64,000 nt of DNA from Mallotus nudiflorus (Eukaryota > Streptophyta > Magnoliopsida > Malpighiales > Euphorbiaceae). The stretch is from assembly GCA_947683625.1 (NCBI GenBank), contig CANTUR010001443.1, forward strand, positions 1,234,501-1,298,500, written 5' to 3'. Shown here piece by piece: positions 35,763-46,470 of the stretch; position 1 is the first letter of the stretch; each line of letters begins with the position of its first letter. The notes under the pieces are model-generated. The model ran no database searches. It saw only the letters and a list, made by a program, of their open reading frames with translations, and was not told the origin of the DNA. The translations under genes and the position numbers were made by a program.

Positions 35763-35833
35763 GGTCGGCTCTACTCTTTTGAGTAGAGAGATGTCCGTTT
35801 TACAGGGGAGGTTCTGCCGGATTTCCGGTAGAA
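35763..35833 (+). promoter_or_regulatory. Exon-like block with two hairpins
   Basis: It follows ttttctttgcag (AG at 35761-35762), a consensus splice acceptor. Hairpin one: ctctactc 35769-35776 with gagtagag 35781-35788, loop tttt. Hairpin two: ttctgccgg 35812-35820 with ccggtagaa 35825-35833, one G.U pair. Both recur in other LTR copies with arm changes that mostly keep pairing. Confidence 0.5.
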
Positions 35834-35954
35834 TTCTCGTAAAACGTGATATCCAGTCGAACCCTAATTTCCGATTCTGTGTTGAATACTCTAGATTTAA
35901 TTCTAGGATTTCTGTTAGGGTTATTCTGATGTCGATTAATTATTTCTTGTTTAG

Positions 35955-36016
35955 TTGCGCCGAGACCGAGGGTTAGTGGACCAGGCCCGTCGGACCTGTC
36001 TCGTGGAGCGCATTAG
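35955..36016 (+). promoter_or_regulatory. 62-base exon-like block with consensus splice edges
   Basis: Preceded by ttcttgtttag and followed by gtaagtta, giving acceptor and donor at the expected spacing around a GC-rich block (ttgcgccgagaccgag...). The same block with both edges is seen at 197-262 (cttttag / gtaagtc) and in the full element near 12190-12255 (minus strand, donor gtgagt). Confidence 0.5.
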
Positions 36017-36381
36017 GTAAGTTACTATATTATATATATATGCTTAGGATGCATGATTTAGAAAATGCATGTTTTATTTTGACTAAATATGCATAAATAA
36101 CATGATTTATATTCAAGTATATTTTTGGTATATAATAAATTATATACATGTTTTAATAATAAAATATATTTAAAATGTTTTTAAATATATTTTTAGTTTA
36201 ATTCATGATTTGATTGGATTTATTTGACATATATATACTCAAAATATACCTGGTTTATGTTTGGTATATTTTCGGTATATATATGGTTTATATTGCTATT
36301 TCATTTATATTCATGCATCATTTATTTTTGTGAATGAATGTTTTATTATTTATTACTGAAGGATATCAATAGAACGTGCTA

Positions 36382-36400
36382 CCTAGTGGGCAGCACTAGG
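36382..36400 (+). promoter_or_regulatory. Conserved LTR hairpin (cctagtg/cactagg)
   Basis: Seven paired bases 36382-36388 with 36394-36400, loop ggcag. The copy at 428-446 reads cctggtg/caccaag: one A-T pair has become G-C on both arms, with one mismatch elsewhere. Confidence 0.55.
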
Positions 36401-36503
36401 ACCGAGTACGTACCGGTACGCCTATAGTATTTAGGCTTTATTACTGACTATTTGTGGATATCGATTTGATTATGATTATTGATATGTGTGAGATGTGGTT
36501 TGG

Positions 36504-36607
36504 GTGTGATTGCTGGAGCTCGGTTGACCAAGTGTCTCGGGGCCAATCACACTGGCAGTCAGACTGCTGGAGCTCGGTTGACTTAGTGTCTCGGGGCCAG
36601 TCTACTG
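36504..36607 (+). repeat. Two tandem stem modules in the solo LTR
   Basis: Module one: gtgtgattg 36504-36512 pairs with caatcacac 36544-36552. Module two: cagt-c-agactg 36556-36566 pairs with cagtct-actg 36598-36607, one bulge. Both enclose the same core, ctggagctcggttgac...agtgtctcggggcc, but have unrelated arms. Confidence 0.65.
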
Positions 36608-36901
36608 TCCATATGGATTAAGTGGATATATTTGGAATCAGTGAGCCTGTATGGCTAGAGTGTTGTTTAACACTATTTTTCTGAAGTTGCGATATTCTAG
36701 GGTTCTATGTGATCCTTCATAAAAGTTGATTTTCAGACAAAATATATAAAATGATTTTTCTGCATCTGTATGAACTTGCCTGTATATATACATATTACTC
36801 ATATACTGTTGACTGTTTGCATTATCACTTAGAGTGTATGTATATATACTATAGTAATTCACTCAGTGAGGTCTGACTCCCCTCCGTTGACTATTTTTCA
36901 G

Positions 36902-36970
36902 GAGAGTCAACTTCCTCAGACCTCAGTAGCAGGTCGATACGCCGGATTTCTTCCGCCCCGGCTTCTTTAT
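36902..36970 (+). promoter_or_regulatory. 69-base exon-like block
   Basis: It follows gactatttttcag (AG 36900-36901) and ends ctttat before gtaaatt at 36971. The same edges occur at 904-966 (ttttttttcag ... tttat, gtaggt) and in the other LTRs. Confidence 0.45.
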
Positions 36971-37262
36971 GTAAATTGTATACTTGAGTCTTATTTATTT
37001 CATCTAGATACTGCAGTAGTTGTGATTTTCAGTAGTTGTGATTTTCAGTAGTTGTATATTAAAGTATGTGTTTTAAAGAGATGTATTATAGTAAAACTGG
37101 ATTTGTATAAAGATTATACATTTATGAGATTATATATGTGATGTGATGAGTTTTGAATTAAATCCAGTTGATATGGATGATATTGTAATATTTATGATTT
37201 TTATTTTCCGCTGCATATTATATATTTTTATGGTTATTATTGCATTTTTATTTTATTTTTAG

Positions 37263-37338
37263 GCTTGCTACGGGTTCCGGATTCGAAAGAATTCCCGTTC
37301 CCTAGCGCCGGTCATGGCCCCTGTTTTGGGTCGTGACA
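37263..37338 (+). promoter_or_regulatory. LTR terminal block with GAAA-loop hairpin
   Basis: It follows ttttatttttag, acceptor-like in most copies. A hairpin ggattc (37279-37284) with gaattcc (37289-37295) closes on a gaaa loop with one bulged T. It is the most conserved part of all Tekay LTRs here and lies next to the primer site in full elements. Confidence 0.45.
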
Positions 37339-37343
37339 TTAAG
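37339..37343. repeat. Target site duplication of the solo LTR, right (TTAAG)
   Basis: Matches 34243-34247. Confidence 0.9.
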
Positions 37344-38932
37344 TATTATGTTTTAAATAGTTTTACAATTATTTAAGGTAATAAAATGATTTTTGTAAAT
37401 TATTTACTATTTTTAACTAATTAATACTACTTTTTGAAAATTATTTTCAAATAATATATTATTTACTAAATTGGTGATCAAATGGATTTTAATAACTTTT
37501 AATATATATTTAGGTTATTTAAGCTATTTGAATATATAAAAGTGAATTTTTACTATTTTATATTGAATTATTGAAAAAATGAATTTTTAATAATATTATA
37601 TTATTATTTGAAATTTTTATTTAATTATTGTGAAAATAATTATATTTAGTGTTTTAATGTTTAAATATATTATATTTTGGTGTTTTATTGATATTTGTGA
37701 ATTTTATTGATTTTTAATATATTTATTATATTATTTGATTTTTGATGAAATTGTGAACTTCGGTTGGGAAATTGTGCAGTTCGGGATCCCAACTGAAGGT
37801 GTTGAGTATTCTGTGTTAGAAATGTATTTTTTCTTGCAGGATTGACTCTACTTTTTAGCAAAGAGATATCCGTTTTACTAAAGAGGTTTTGCTGAATTTT
37901 TGGTAAAATTCTCGTAAAATGTAACATCGGATTGATCTTAAAATTCTGTGTTTGTCTAAGTTTTCAATCATTTATTAGAGTCTTCTTTTAGGAATTCTTA
38001 AAATATTCAGTTAGAGTTACTCTGATTTTTGTTATTATTTTATTTTCTAGTTGCATTGAGACCGAGGTTTATCGGACCAGACTCGTCAAACCAGTCTCGA
38101 GAAGCGCAAACTTGTGAGTTGTTATCTTATATATACATCACATTTAGGATGCATGATTTAGAATATACATGTTTATTCATGAATTATTTTACTAAATGTT
38201 TAGTATATGTTAGGTATATTTTTAGTATATTTTTGATATATTTCAAAGTAAATACATGTTATATTTTTTATATATATTTAGCATGATTTTGGTATGTTAT
38301 TGGTTTTCATTTGGCATATTTTTATGGTTGATTTCAAATTTATTTAACATATGTATACTTGAAATATACTTAGTTTATTTTTTGTATATATATGGTTTTG
38401 TTTTGTTATTATGAATGTTATTATGCATTACTTATTTTCCTATATGAATGTTTAATTTTAATTGAAGGATATCGATAGAATATGCTACCTAGTGGGCAAC
38501 ACTAGGACCGTGTACATACTGGTGTGATAAATTTAGGGTTGAGTTGAGAATCACTTATGGTGATATATGATTTGATTGATTGATTTGAGTTTGATATGTG
38601 TGGTTGCTGGAGCTTGATTGACCTAGTGTCTTGGGGCCAATCACACTAACAGTAAGATTGTTGGAGCTCGATTGACTTAGTGTCTCAAAGCTAGTCTATT
38701 GTCCAAAATGGAATAAGTGAATTAATTTGGAATTAAGTGAGTCTGTATGGGTAGAGAGATACTATTGATTGAGGTTGCGACTTAAATAGGGTTCTATTTG
38801 ATTCTTCAATAAAATAAATATTTTTTCAACATTTATTATATAAAGTGATTTCAGCATCTGTGTGAAATGCTTATATATATATATTTATCATATATATGGA
38901 TGATTGATTGCATATGATATTAGGAGATACAT
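37344..38932 (+). mobile_element. Second-subfamily Tekay LTR, continued
   Basis: Continuation of 32987-34247. It has the exon-like blocks after ttcttgcag (37840) and ttttctag (38050), hairpin 38488-38506, and stem modules 38598-38646 and 38650-38701. It breaks off at 38932 in ggagatacat, where another LTR starts in the opposite direction. The equivalent sequence continues past this point in the LTR at 58371-61633. Confidence 0.75.
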
Positions 38933-41900
38933 TGTCACAACCCAAAACAGGTGCCATGACCGACGCTAGGGAACGGGAATTCTTTTAAATCCGGAACCCA
39001 TAGCAAGCCTTAAAAATAAAATAAAAGCATGCAATAATAATAACATAAATAAAATATTTTGCAACGGAAATTAAAATCTCATAAGTAATAATAAATCAAC
39101 TCATATATATAATATCTTTTAATACAAATTTTTGTTTCAATCCTTTAAAATACAAATCTCATACATATATAAAATAAACATCCACAACTTGACTACAACT
39201 ACTGCAGTGTCTAGAATACAAAAATAAAATCAAGTGAGCAATTTACATAATAAAGTCGAGGCGGAAGAAATCCGGCGTAAAGGTCTGCTACTAAGGTCTG
39301 AGGACGAAAACTCTCCTGAAAAAATAATCAACGGAGGGGAGTCAGACTTCACTGAGTGAATTATTATAATATATATACATGCATAACTAAATGACAAATG
39401 CACACATTCAATAGTATATATAATAAATATATATACAGGCAAATACACACGAATGCAGCAAAAATCATTTTATATAACTCTGAAAAAATATCCATTTATG
39501 AAGGATCAAATAGAACCCTAGATGATCGCAACCTCAAATAGTGTTAGACAACACTCTAGCCATACAGGCTCACTTATTCCAAATAAATTCACTTGTTCCA
39601 TTTGGACAGTAGACTGGCCCCGAGACACTAAGTCAACCGAGCTCCAGCAGTCTGACTGTCAGTGTGATTGGCCCCGAGACACTTGGTCAACCGAGCTCTA
39701 GCAATCACACTCTCAATCACATCACACATCAAATAAATCAATCCAATCAATATCCACAAATAGGTTAGTAATGTAACCTACAATCTATCATCGTATCGGT
39801 ATGTACTCAGTTCTAGTGCTGCCCACTAGATAGCACGTTCTATTGATATCCTTCATTTATATATAAAACATACATTCATAAAATAAATGATGCATGACAT
39901 TAATTAAAATAACAATATAAACCATATATATACTAGAAATATACCAAAAATAAATTGAGTATATTTCGAGTATATATACGTCAAATAAATTCAATTTAAT
40001 TATAAAATAAATTAGAAATAAACTATAAATATACTTAAAAACATTTTAAGTATAATTCAATCATAAAACATGCATTTAATTTTAAAATATACAAAAAATA
40101 TACCTAAGCAATTATTAAATCATTTATGCATATTTCATAAAATTTAAACATACATTTCTAAAACATGCAATCCTAAAACACGTATATATAAAATAATAAT
40201 TCACAGTTATGCGCTCCACGAGATGGATCCGATGGGCCTGGTCCACCAGGCGTCGGTCTCGATGCAACTAAACAAACAAACGACAATATGAAATTAGAAT
40301 AAATCTAATGAAATCCCTACAGACTCGATCCAGAATACTGGTCACAGAATAGGAATAGGAATTCGACTGGATGTCACATTTTACGAGAATTCTACCAAAA
40401 ATTCGGCAGAACCTCCCCTGTAAAACGGACATCTCTCTACTCAAAAATTAGAGCCGGTCCTACAAGAAAACACACTTCAAAAATACACAACCACACAACC
40501 CCTCGATCGGACTCCCAAACTACAATTCCACCGACCAAGATTCACAATTCACGAAATAAACATAGAACACATTTAGATTTCAAAAATACTGAAAATACCT
40601 TTTATAAATCAAAATATAGCAAATTAAATATTTAAAACACTGAAAATAATTATTTCACTGATAATTACAATAAACCCTAATTTTAATAAAATATTATTAA
40701 AAATCCATAATTCTTGATAAATTCACAAATATTACCCAAAATTCATTTTATAAATCCAAATTACATAATTAGCCTTAAAACATATTAAAAATCAATAAAA
40801 ACTTATTTATTTACAAAAATAGTATATTATATATGATTTGAAAATAATTTACGAAAAATAGTTTTAATTAGTTAAAAATGCTAAATAATTTGTAAAAATT
40901 ATTTTTATACCTCAAATAACTATTAAAACCAATTAAACTAAAATTTTAACTAATTTAGTACCAAATTACCAAAATACCCCTAGTTATATATAATTTCACG
41001 TAGTACACTATAATTATTCAAAAATTCACTAAAAATAATATAATTACTCAAAAATTAATTTCTCAGCATATAATTCAATAAAATCAATAATTATACTCAA
41101 TTAACCCATTAATTTTAACAAAATACTTATTTAACCTAATTTTCTAAAAATCACCTAAACTAAATAAATTCATAATAATTATAAAAAAATCATAAAAATT
41201 AAAAATAAATTTCTGAAATTCATTTTAACACCTATAAACACCATAAATCACAATTTCATAATTTATTTAATTAATTTACGAAAATTAGAAAATATTAATA
41301 AAATAATCAAAAATTCACAAAAATCAAAATAATTCCCAAAAATTCCAAAAAAATTACAGGATGTAGATTGAGCTACTAGGATCAATATTTGTGAAGGAAG
41401 TAAGCTTGAATCATTAAAATTGAAGCTCAAAAAAATCAAGAACTCCTATAGGCCGAAATAGAAAATTGAAAACCTAGGAAAATCTAGACCAAATCAAGTG
41501 AAACCAAGCTTAGAAATGAATTCACCGGAGCTTAAAGAGAAGATAGAGACCAGTGGCACTCAAAATGGTGTCCAGAATCACTGTGATTGGCGATGAGGGT
41601 GAGTTTCGGTCTTCTTGGCTTTTCATGGCCAAACGACGTCGGAAAAAGGAAGAGAGGGTGGCAGAGGGAGCTTGGGAAGGTGGTGGTTGGTTGAGAGGCA
41701 CTCCGCCAGTGTGAGAACGAAAGTTGCAGTGGTGGATGAGGGAAAATGGTGTCGGGAGATTAGGAGGAAGAACAGTGGTAGTATCGTAAATAAACTAAAC
41801 TTTTATTTTTTGTATACATATATATAGGTAACTTTAACTTTATTTATTATAATATATTAATATAATATTTAAAAATAATTACACACCACATGTTAAAATA

Positions 41901-42285
41901 ATAATATCTATATACATATACATATATATAACACACATTAATTTATTAATACTATATAATATATGATTAATTAAAAATAAACCCTAATAATATTAAATGT
42001 GTATATATATGCATGTATATGTATGTATATTAATACGACAATTAAAATCGTGCATGGACTCATGCAAATTCACAAAATCGACAATATAATTAATAATTAT
42101 TTATTTAAGTTTTAATTTCTCCGAAAATAAAATTCTCGAGAAAATTTTACGTAAGAAACTTAAAATAATTAAAAATGACTTTAATAAATAATAAACTAAT
42201 TAGATAACCCAAAATATATATTAAAATTATTAACACTGCATATCCCGATACAGTTTAAAATTATTTAAAAACTTGGAATATTACA
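38933..42285 (-). mobile_element. 3' LTR of a truncated minus-strand Tekay element
   Basis: Plus-strand ends are tgtcacaaccc and gaatattaca. It is 3.35 kb and related to but more diverged than the LTRs at 2706 and 10906. It has stem modules around 39607-39710, and its GC-rich island is near 41515-41760. The polypurine tract and integrase follow at 42286, so this is the 3' LTR. Confidence 0.85.
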
Positions 42286-42300
42286 GTCTTCCTCCTTTAC
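42286..42300 (-). promoter_or_regulatory. Polypurine tract
   Basis: On the minus strand this reads gtaaaggaggaagac, adjacent to the 3' LTR. Confidence 0.8.
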
Positions 42301-42340
42301 AAGAATTCATCCCCGAATTCCAGAAAAAGAAAAATACAGG

Positions 42341-43589
42341 TCAAGAAGGGAAGAGATACGGGTAAGAAGCTCGCATCTCAGCTTTAGTCTCCCACGTATG
42401 CTCCTCTACTCTATTGCTGCGCCACAGAACCTTGACCATAGGAATCTGCTTCGATTGCAACTGTCGAACTTGATAATCAATGATCGCCACAGGTTCTTCT
42501 AAGAACGTCAGATCTTCATTCACTTCCACGCTGTTGGGCTGCAACATGTGTGAAGGGTCTGAGACACACTTCCTCAGCATCGAGATATGAAATACTAGAT
42601 GCACTTGAGACATACTCGAAAGCAAAGCCAACTGATATGCAACAGTGTAACTCTTTTCAGAACCTCGAACGGTCCAATATATCTCGGTGCTAACTTACCC
42701 TTCCTGCCAAATCTCATAACACCCTTTATTGGAGACACCTTCAGAAGCACAAAGTCTCCAACTTGAAATTCCACATCTCTGTGCCTAGGATTCGCATAGC
42801 TCTTCTTTCTGCTAACTGCGGTCTCTAGTTTGTGCTTGATCATAGCGACTTTCTCTGCAGCATCTTGAACCATCTCAGGTCCAGTTAAAGCTCTCTCATC
42901 AATCTCATCCCAACTCGGAGGGGATCTACACTTCCTTCCGTACAAAGCCTCATATGGTGCCATACCAATACTGCTATGGTAGCTTTTATTATATGCTAAC
43001 TCTACGAGTGGTAAATGATCATCCCAGCTACCTCCCAAATCCAAAACACACATTCTCAACATATCTTCCAGTGTCTGGATCATCCTCTTAGACTGACCAT
43101 CTGTCTAAGGATGAAAAGCAGTACTGAAGTCCAACCTAGTACCCATCGCTTCCTGTAACTTCTGCTAAAAACGTGAGGTAAATACTGAACCTCTGTCTAA
43201 CACAATGGGCATAGGTACTCCATGAAGGCACACAATATGCTTCACATACAACTTCGCCAATCTAGCTACAGAATAGGTGGCTTTCACAGGCAAAAAATGT
43301 GCAGACTTAGTCAACCTGTCTACAATCACCCAGATGGAATTGTATCCATCCTTAGAACGAGGTAAAATGACCACAAAATCCATAGCTATCCTTTCCCACT
43401 TCCTCTCAGGAATAGGAAGAGGCCGAAGCTTCCCAGAAGGCTTCTGATGCTCAGCTTTCACTTGTTGACACGTCAAGCACATAGTAAAATAATCAGTGAC
43501 ATCCTTCTTCAGTCCGTCCCACTAGTATAAGTCTCTAATACTGTGGTACATCTTAATGACACCTAGATGTACGCTATAAGTTATAGAAT
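42341..43589 (-). pseudogene. Truncated Tekay integrase and chromodomain-like end
   Basis: Only the last part of pol survives. The zinc region remains as CLTCQ with upstream text to about 43589. The core shows MDFVVILPRSK, IWVIVDRLTKS, IVLDRGSVF (expected SD at the second acidic site is LD) and a broken HP-TDGQS region. The C-terminal segment (EEPVAIIDYQVRQLQSKQ, VKVLWRSNRVEEHTWE, ending YLFPS) is intact, unlike in the element at 5970-7289. Stops near 43162 and 43105 and a frameshift near 42640 break it. The homology ends at 43589, where Tat-element sequence begins. Confidence 0.85.
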
Positions 43590-45360
43590 TTTCAGTATAC
43601 TTTTCTTTGCACACTTAGATAAAACCTTTAAAGCCTATACTCCTATGTTGGATTTTGATAGATTAGTGATATATTTTCATCAATTAGAAGGGGGTTTGAA
43701 GTCTCCCTTAGATCCTTTCTTTAGGAGCTTTCTGAATATATATAATATAACTTTTGGGCAACTTCATCCTAATAGTTAAAGGATCTTAACCGGTTTTATA
43801 AATTTGATACACAGAGAGGGTAGAGAGCTAGACCTATATGTCCTCTGATATCTTTATAGCTTGAATAAGAAGAAGGAAGAGCTGATGTTCTCCTTATCGA
43901 CTATTTTGAACCATAGCCTCTTTGTAAAACTTTTGAACCTCCATAAGAAGTGGAAGCATAGGTTTTTTATTGTTGAACATCCTTTGGACTTTATCCACAT
44001 CTGGTGGATATGGTCCGACGACCACCACAAGGTGAAACATCCTTCAAGGCTATCCGATAAGGATATAAAGATGGTTATGAGTCTTTATTTCCATGGCATA
44101 GCTGAGAATTTATCTTGGAGATATCTCTGAAGAATTTGTCTTAATCGCATACATCTTAGTGGAAAGTTCTAAGATTTAGAAGGTATTACTCTAACTTTTA
44201 TTCTTTTCTTTTTGTTTATAGATGGTTGACTTTTTTGCATTTGGAAATGAGATTCAACTTGTAGATGATGAGTTAAAGACTTAAGAGGATGTAAAGATTT
44301 CTTCTCTTACTTCTGAGTTGCTTGCCTTAGAGGTCTCAACTAAAGCTACACCCAGCCATAAAGGAAAAGCCATGACTGAGTTTTCTTAGGTGGAGAAATC
44401 TAAAGTTTGAAGGAAACAAGCCCTAATTAAGGACTCGAATGTTGAGGAGTTATGCGAGAAAGTTTTCATTAAGCGTCCTAAGTTATCCGAGTGTCTGAAC
44501 ATGAGGTCTTAGATTTTAAAAAAGATAAAGCCTCTAAGTATCCTGAATGCTCAAGTAAGGGATCAGAGTCTCTTAGCTCCCTAAAAACATCCAACGTTGG
44601 ATGGATGTAGACAAAGAGAAGTTGTACAACTCCATAATAGGACACTCGTTAGAGGTAATTATTTTTCACTTTATTTAATTTATGCTCACATTTACCCATG
44701 TTAATGATGATTATCTTAGGATAACTATTATTATCTCAAGAGCTAGTATAACCTGAAAGAGACAAAGGTTGGCACCATAGCTATCGACTTTGAGAAGAGA
44801 TTGGAAAAGGTGAAGGCGACACTGGAACTTTTCCAAACCAAGTATGCTGAGGTGATATCTGAGACCGAGATGAGCCAAAAGAGGGTAAAAGAGTTAGAGC
44901 ATAGTTATGCCTAACTTATATAAAAAATTGAAGGGTAGGACTCTCGGATTGCAGCATTGGAGAATAAACTTACTGAGGCAGAGAAATCCCCAGAGGATTA
45001 TAAGAGAAGCTACCAGAATATGGTTGCGGAGTTTCTTAAAGCTTACAAGTCTAAGTGTCAGAGAGTCTTGCTCGCTTAACACTTTAATCTAGACTTTTAA
45101 GACTTGGATAAAATAACACCTACTAATCTGGGCAGGGTTGCTGTTGAAGAAAATGCTTAAAGCAAGGCTTTTTCCAAGTGGTCAAAGAATCCCAAGAGAC
45201 TAACCAAGTCTATTGCCGATAAATTATCTTTCGAGCAATTATAGGATTGAAGGCCTACTAGGGAGATGTCTATTGGTGCTATTTTTTGTGGACCCGATCC
45301 AGCCTCTGTGTCTAAATCTTCATATATTAATCTTCCTCCTATTGAGCTTCCCAATACTCA
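43590..45360 (+). pseudogene. Opposite-strand ORF of the Tat element (gypsy-type transposon protein-like)
   Basis: A decayed plus-strand gene between the Tat pol genes (minus strand) and the Tat 3' LTR. The first part (DFDRLVIYFHQLEGGLKSPL, then FFRSFLNIYNITFGQLHPNS, and after a stop GFINLIHREGREL) resembles the plant 'putative gypsy type transposon' domain. A Trp-rich part follows (LHKKWKHRFFIVEHP). A later part predicts a coiled coil (FEKRLEKVKATLELFQ, SQKRVKELEHSYA, AALENKLTEAEKS). Splice-like sites are present: gtaatt at 44655 with cttag ending 44719. The upstream start is lost at the 43589 junction. Function unknown. Antisense ORFs in this position are known from some Tat-lineage elements; identity here rests on pattern only. 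Confidence 0.6.
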
Positions 45361-45509
45361 ATTGTAAATTACCTTATTGATAATTTTTTCTTTATTTTTA
45401 TAATACAATACTCTGTAATTCAGTATTACGAAAGATAAATAAAATAGTTCATTCTCCTAAATTGAGAGTGCATTTATTAATAATATTTTCAAAGACTGTT
45501 TGAGTTCCA

Positions 45510-46470
45510 ATATTGGGGTAATTCTTTTCCCCATTTGTCTTTAATCTTGTATGCCCCTTTGGTCATCTTCTCGATGATTTAATAAGGGCCTTCCCAATTA
45601 GGTCTGAGTTTGCCTATGTCAGAGTTATCTTTGCCAACGTTAGCCCTTTTGAGCACCTAATTTCTAGCTTTAAACTGTCTTAGCCGAACGTGCCGATTAT
45701 GATATTTCATGACCCTCTGTTTCTAGGCTTCTACTATAATAGATGCCCGCTCTCTCCTTTCTTTAAGCAGTCTAGACATATCTGAGCATTAATGTTATTG
45801 ACTTCCTGATTTAGATTCTCAATGACGCTTGCTGACCCTATCTCCACTAGGATTACTGCATTCATCCCATAAGTTAGTTTGAAAGGTGTTTCTCTTATAG
45901 AAATTCTAGATGTAGTTTTATAGACCCAGATGATGTTATTAAGTTTGTTGATCTAGTTCTCCTTATTTTCGTCTAGTTTTTTCTTTAGCCCTTGCATGAT
46001 GATCCTGTTGGATAATTCCATCTAACTATTTACTTGTGGATGGGCTATTGAAGTAAACTAGAGCTTTATCTTAAGATCCCAATAAAACTTTTTGATGATT
46101 TTTTCATTATCAAACTGCTTCCTATTGTCTGTTATCAGGATGTGTAGCATTCCAAATCTATAGATGATTTCTTTTTAGAAAAAGTGTTAAATATGGGCTT
46201 CTATGATGGTTGGTATAACTTCAACTTCTATCCACTTAGTGAAGCACGATCAGGAACTTCTTCTGGGAGGTTGAGGTAGGAAATAGGCCTAGGTTTTCCA
46301 TCCCCTATACTGTAAAAGGCTAAGGACTCCCAATTAGATGCTGAGGATTAATGGGCTTGTGGCTGAGGTGAATAAACTGTTAACATTTATAACATTCTTA
46401 TGCTAGTTTTTGAGTGTCTTGGGACACGGTGGGCCAATAGTACCCTTAGAGCAATGCCTTTTTGATAAGT
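45510..46470 (-). pseudogene. Tat integrase relic
   Basis: Minus-strand fragments in several frames: a His/Cys region near 46400, an LIV...DY-TKW-like segment near 46250, LITDNRKQFDN near 46120, HPQVNSQMELSNRI near 46010 and a C-terminal part with RETPFKLTYGMNAVI near 45870. This is the integrase order of a Tat-lineage gypsy. Stops and frameshifts are frequent. Confidence 0.7.

Larger units (their letters stand above)
34248..37338 (+). mobile_element. Solo Tekay LTR with intact ends
   Basis: A 3.09-kb LTR opening tgtaatatcccgtg and closing gggtcgtgaca, of the same subfamily as the nested element at 2706-14132 but on the opposite strand. Both sides carry TTAAG. No primer site or polypurine tract adjoins, so the internal region was lost by LTR-LTR recombination. 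It interrupts another Tekay LTR. Because it is bounded and well preserved it is the best copy for reading LTR structure; coordinates of hairpins and splice-like blocks are given in separate entries. Confidence 0.93.

Noticed and set aside
36504..36607. Possible tRNA or tRNA-derived SINE, because gagctcggttgac resembles a tRNA D-arm (box A)
   Set aside because: No box B, no acceptor stem or anticodon arm of the right size, and the core is repeated in tandem with different closing arms.
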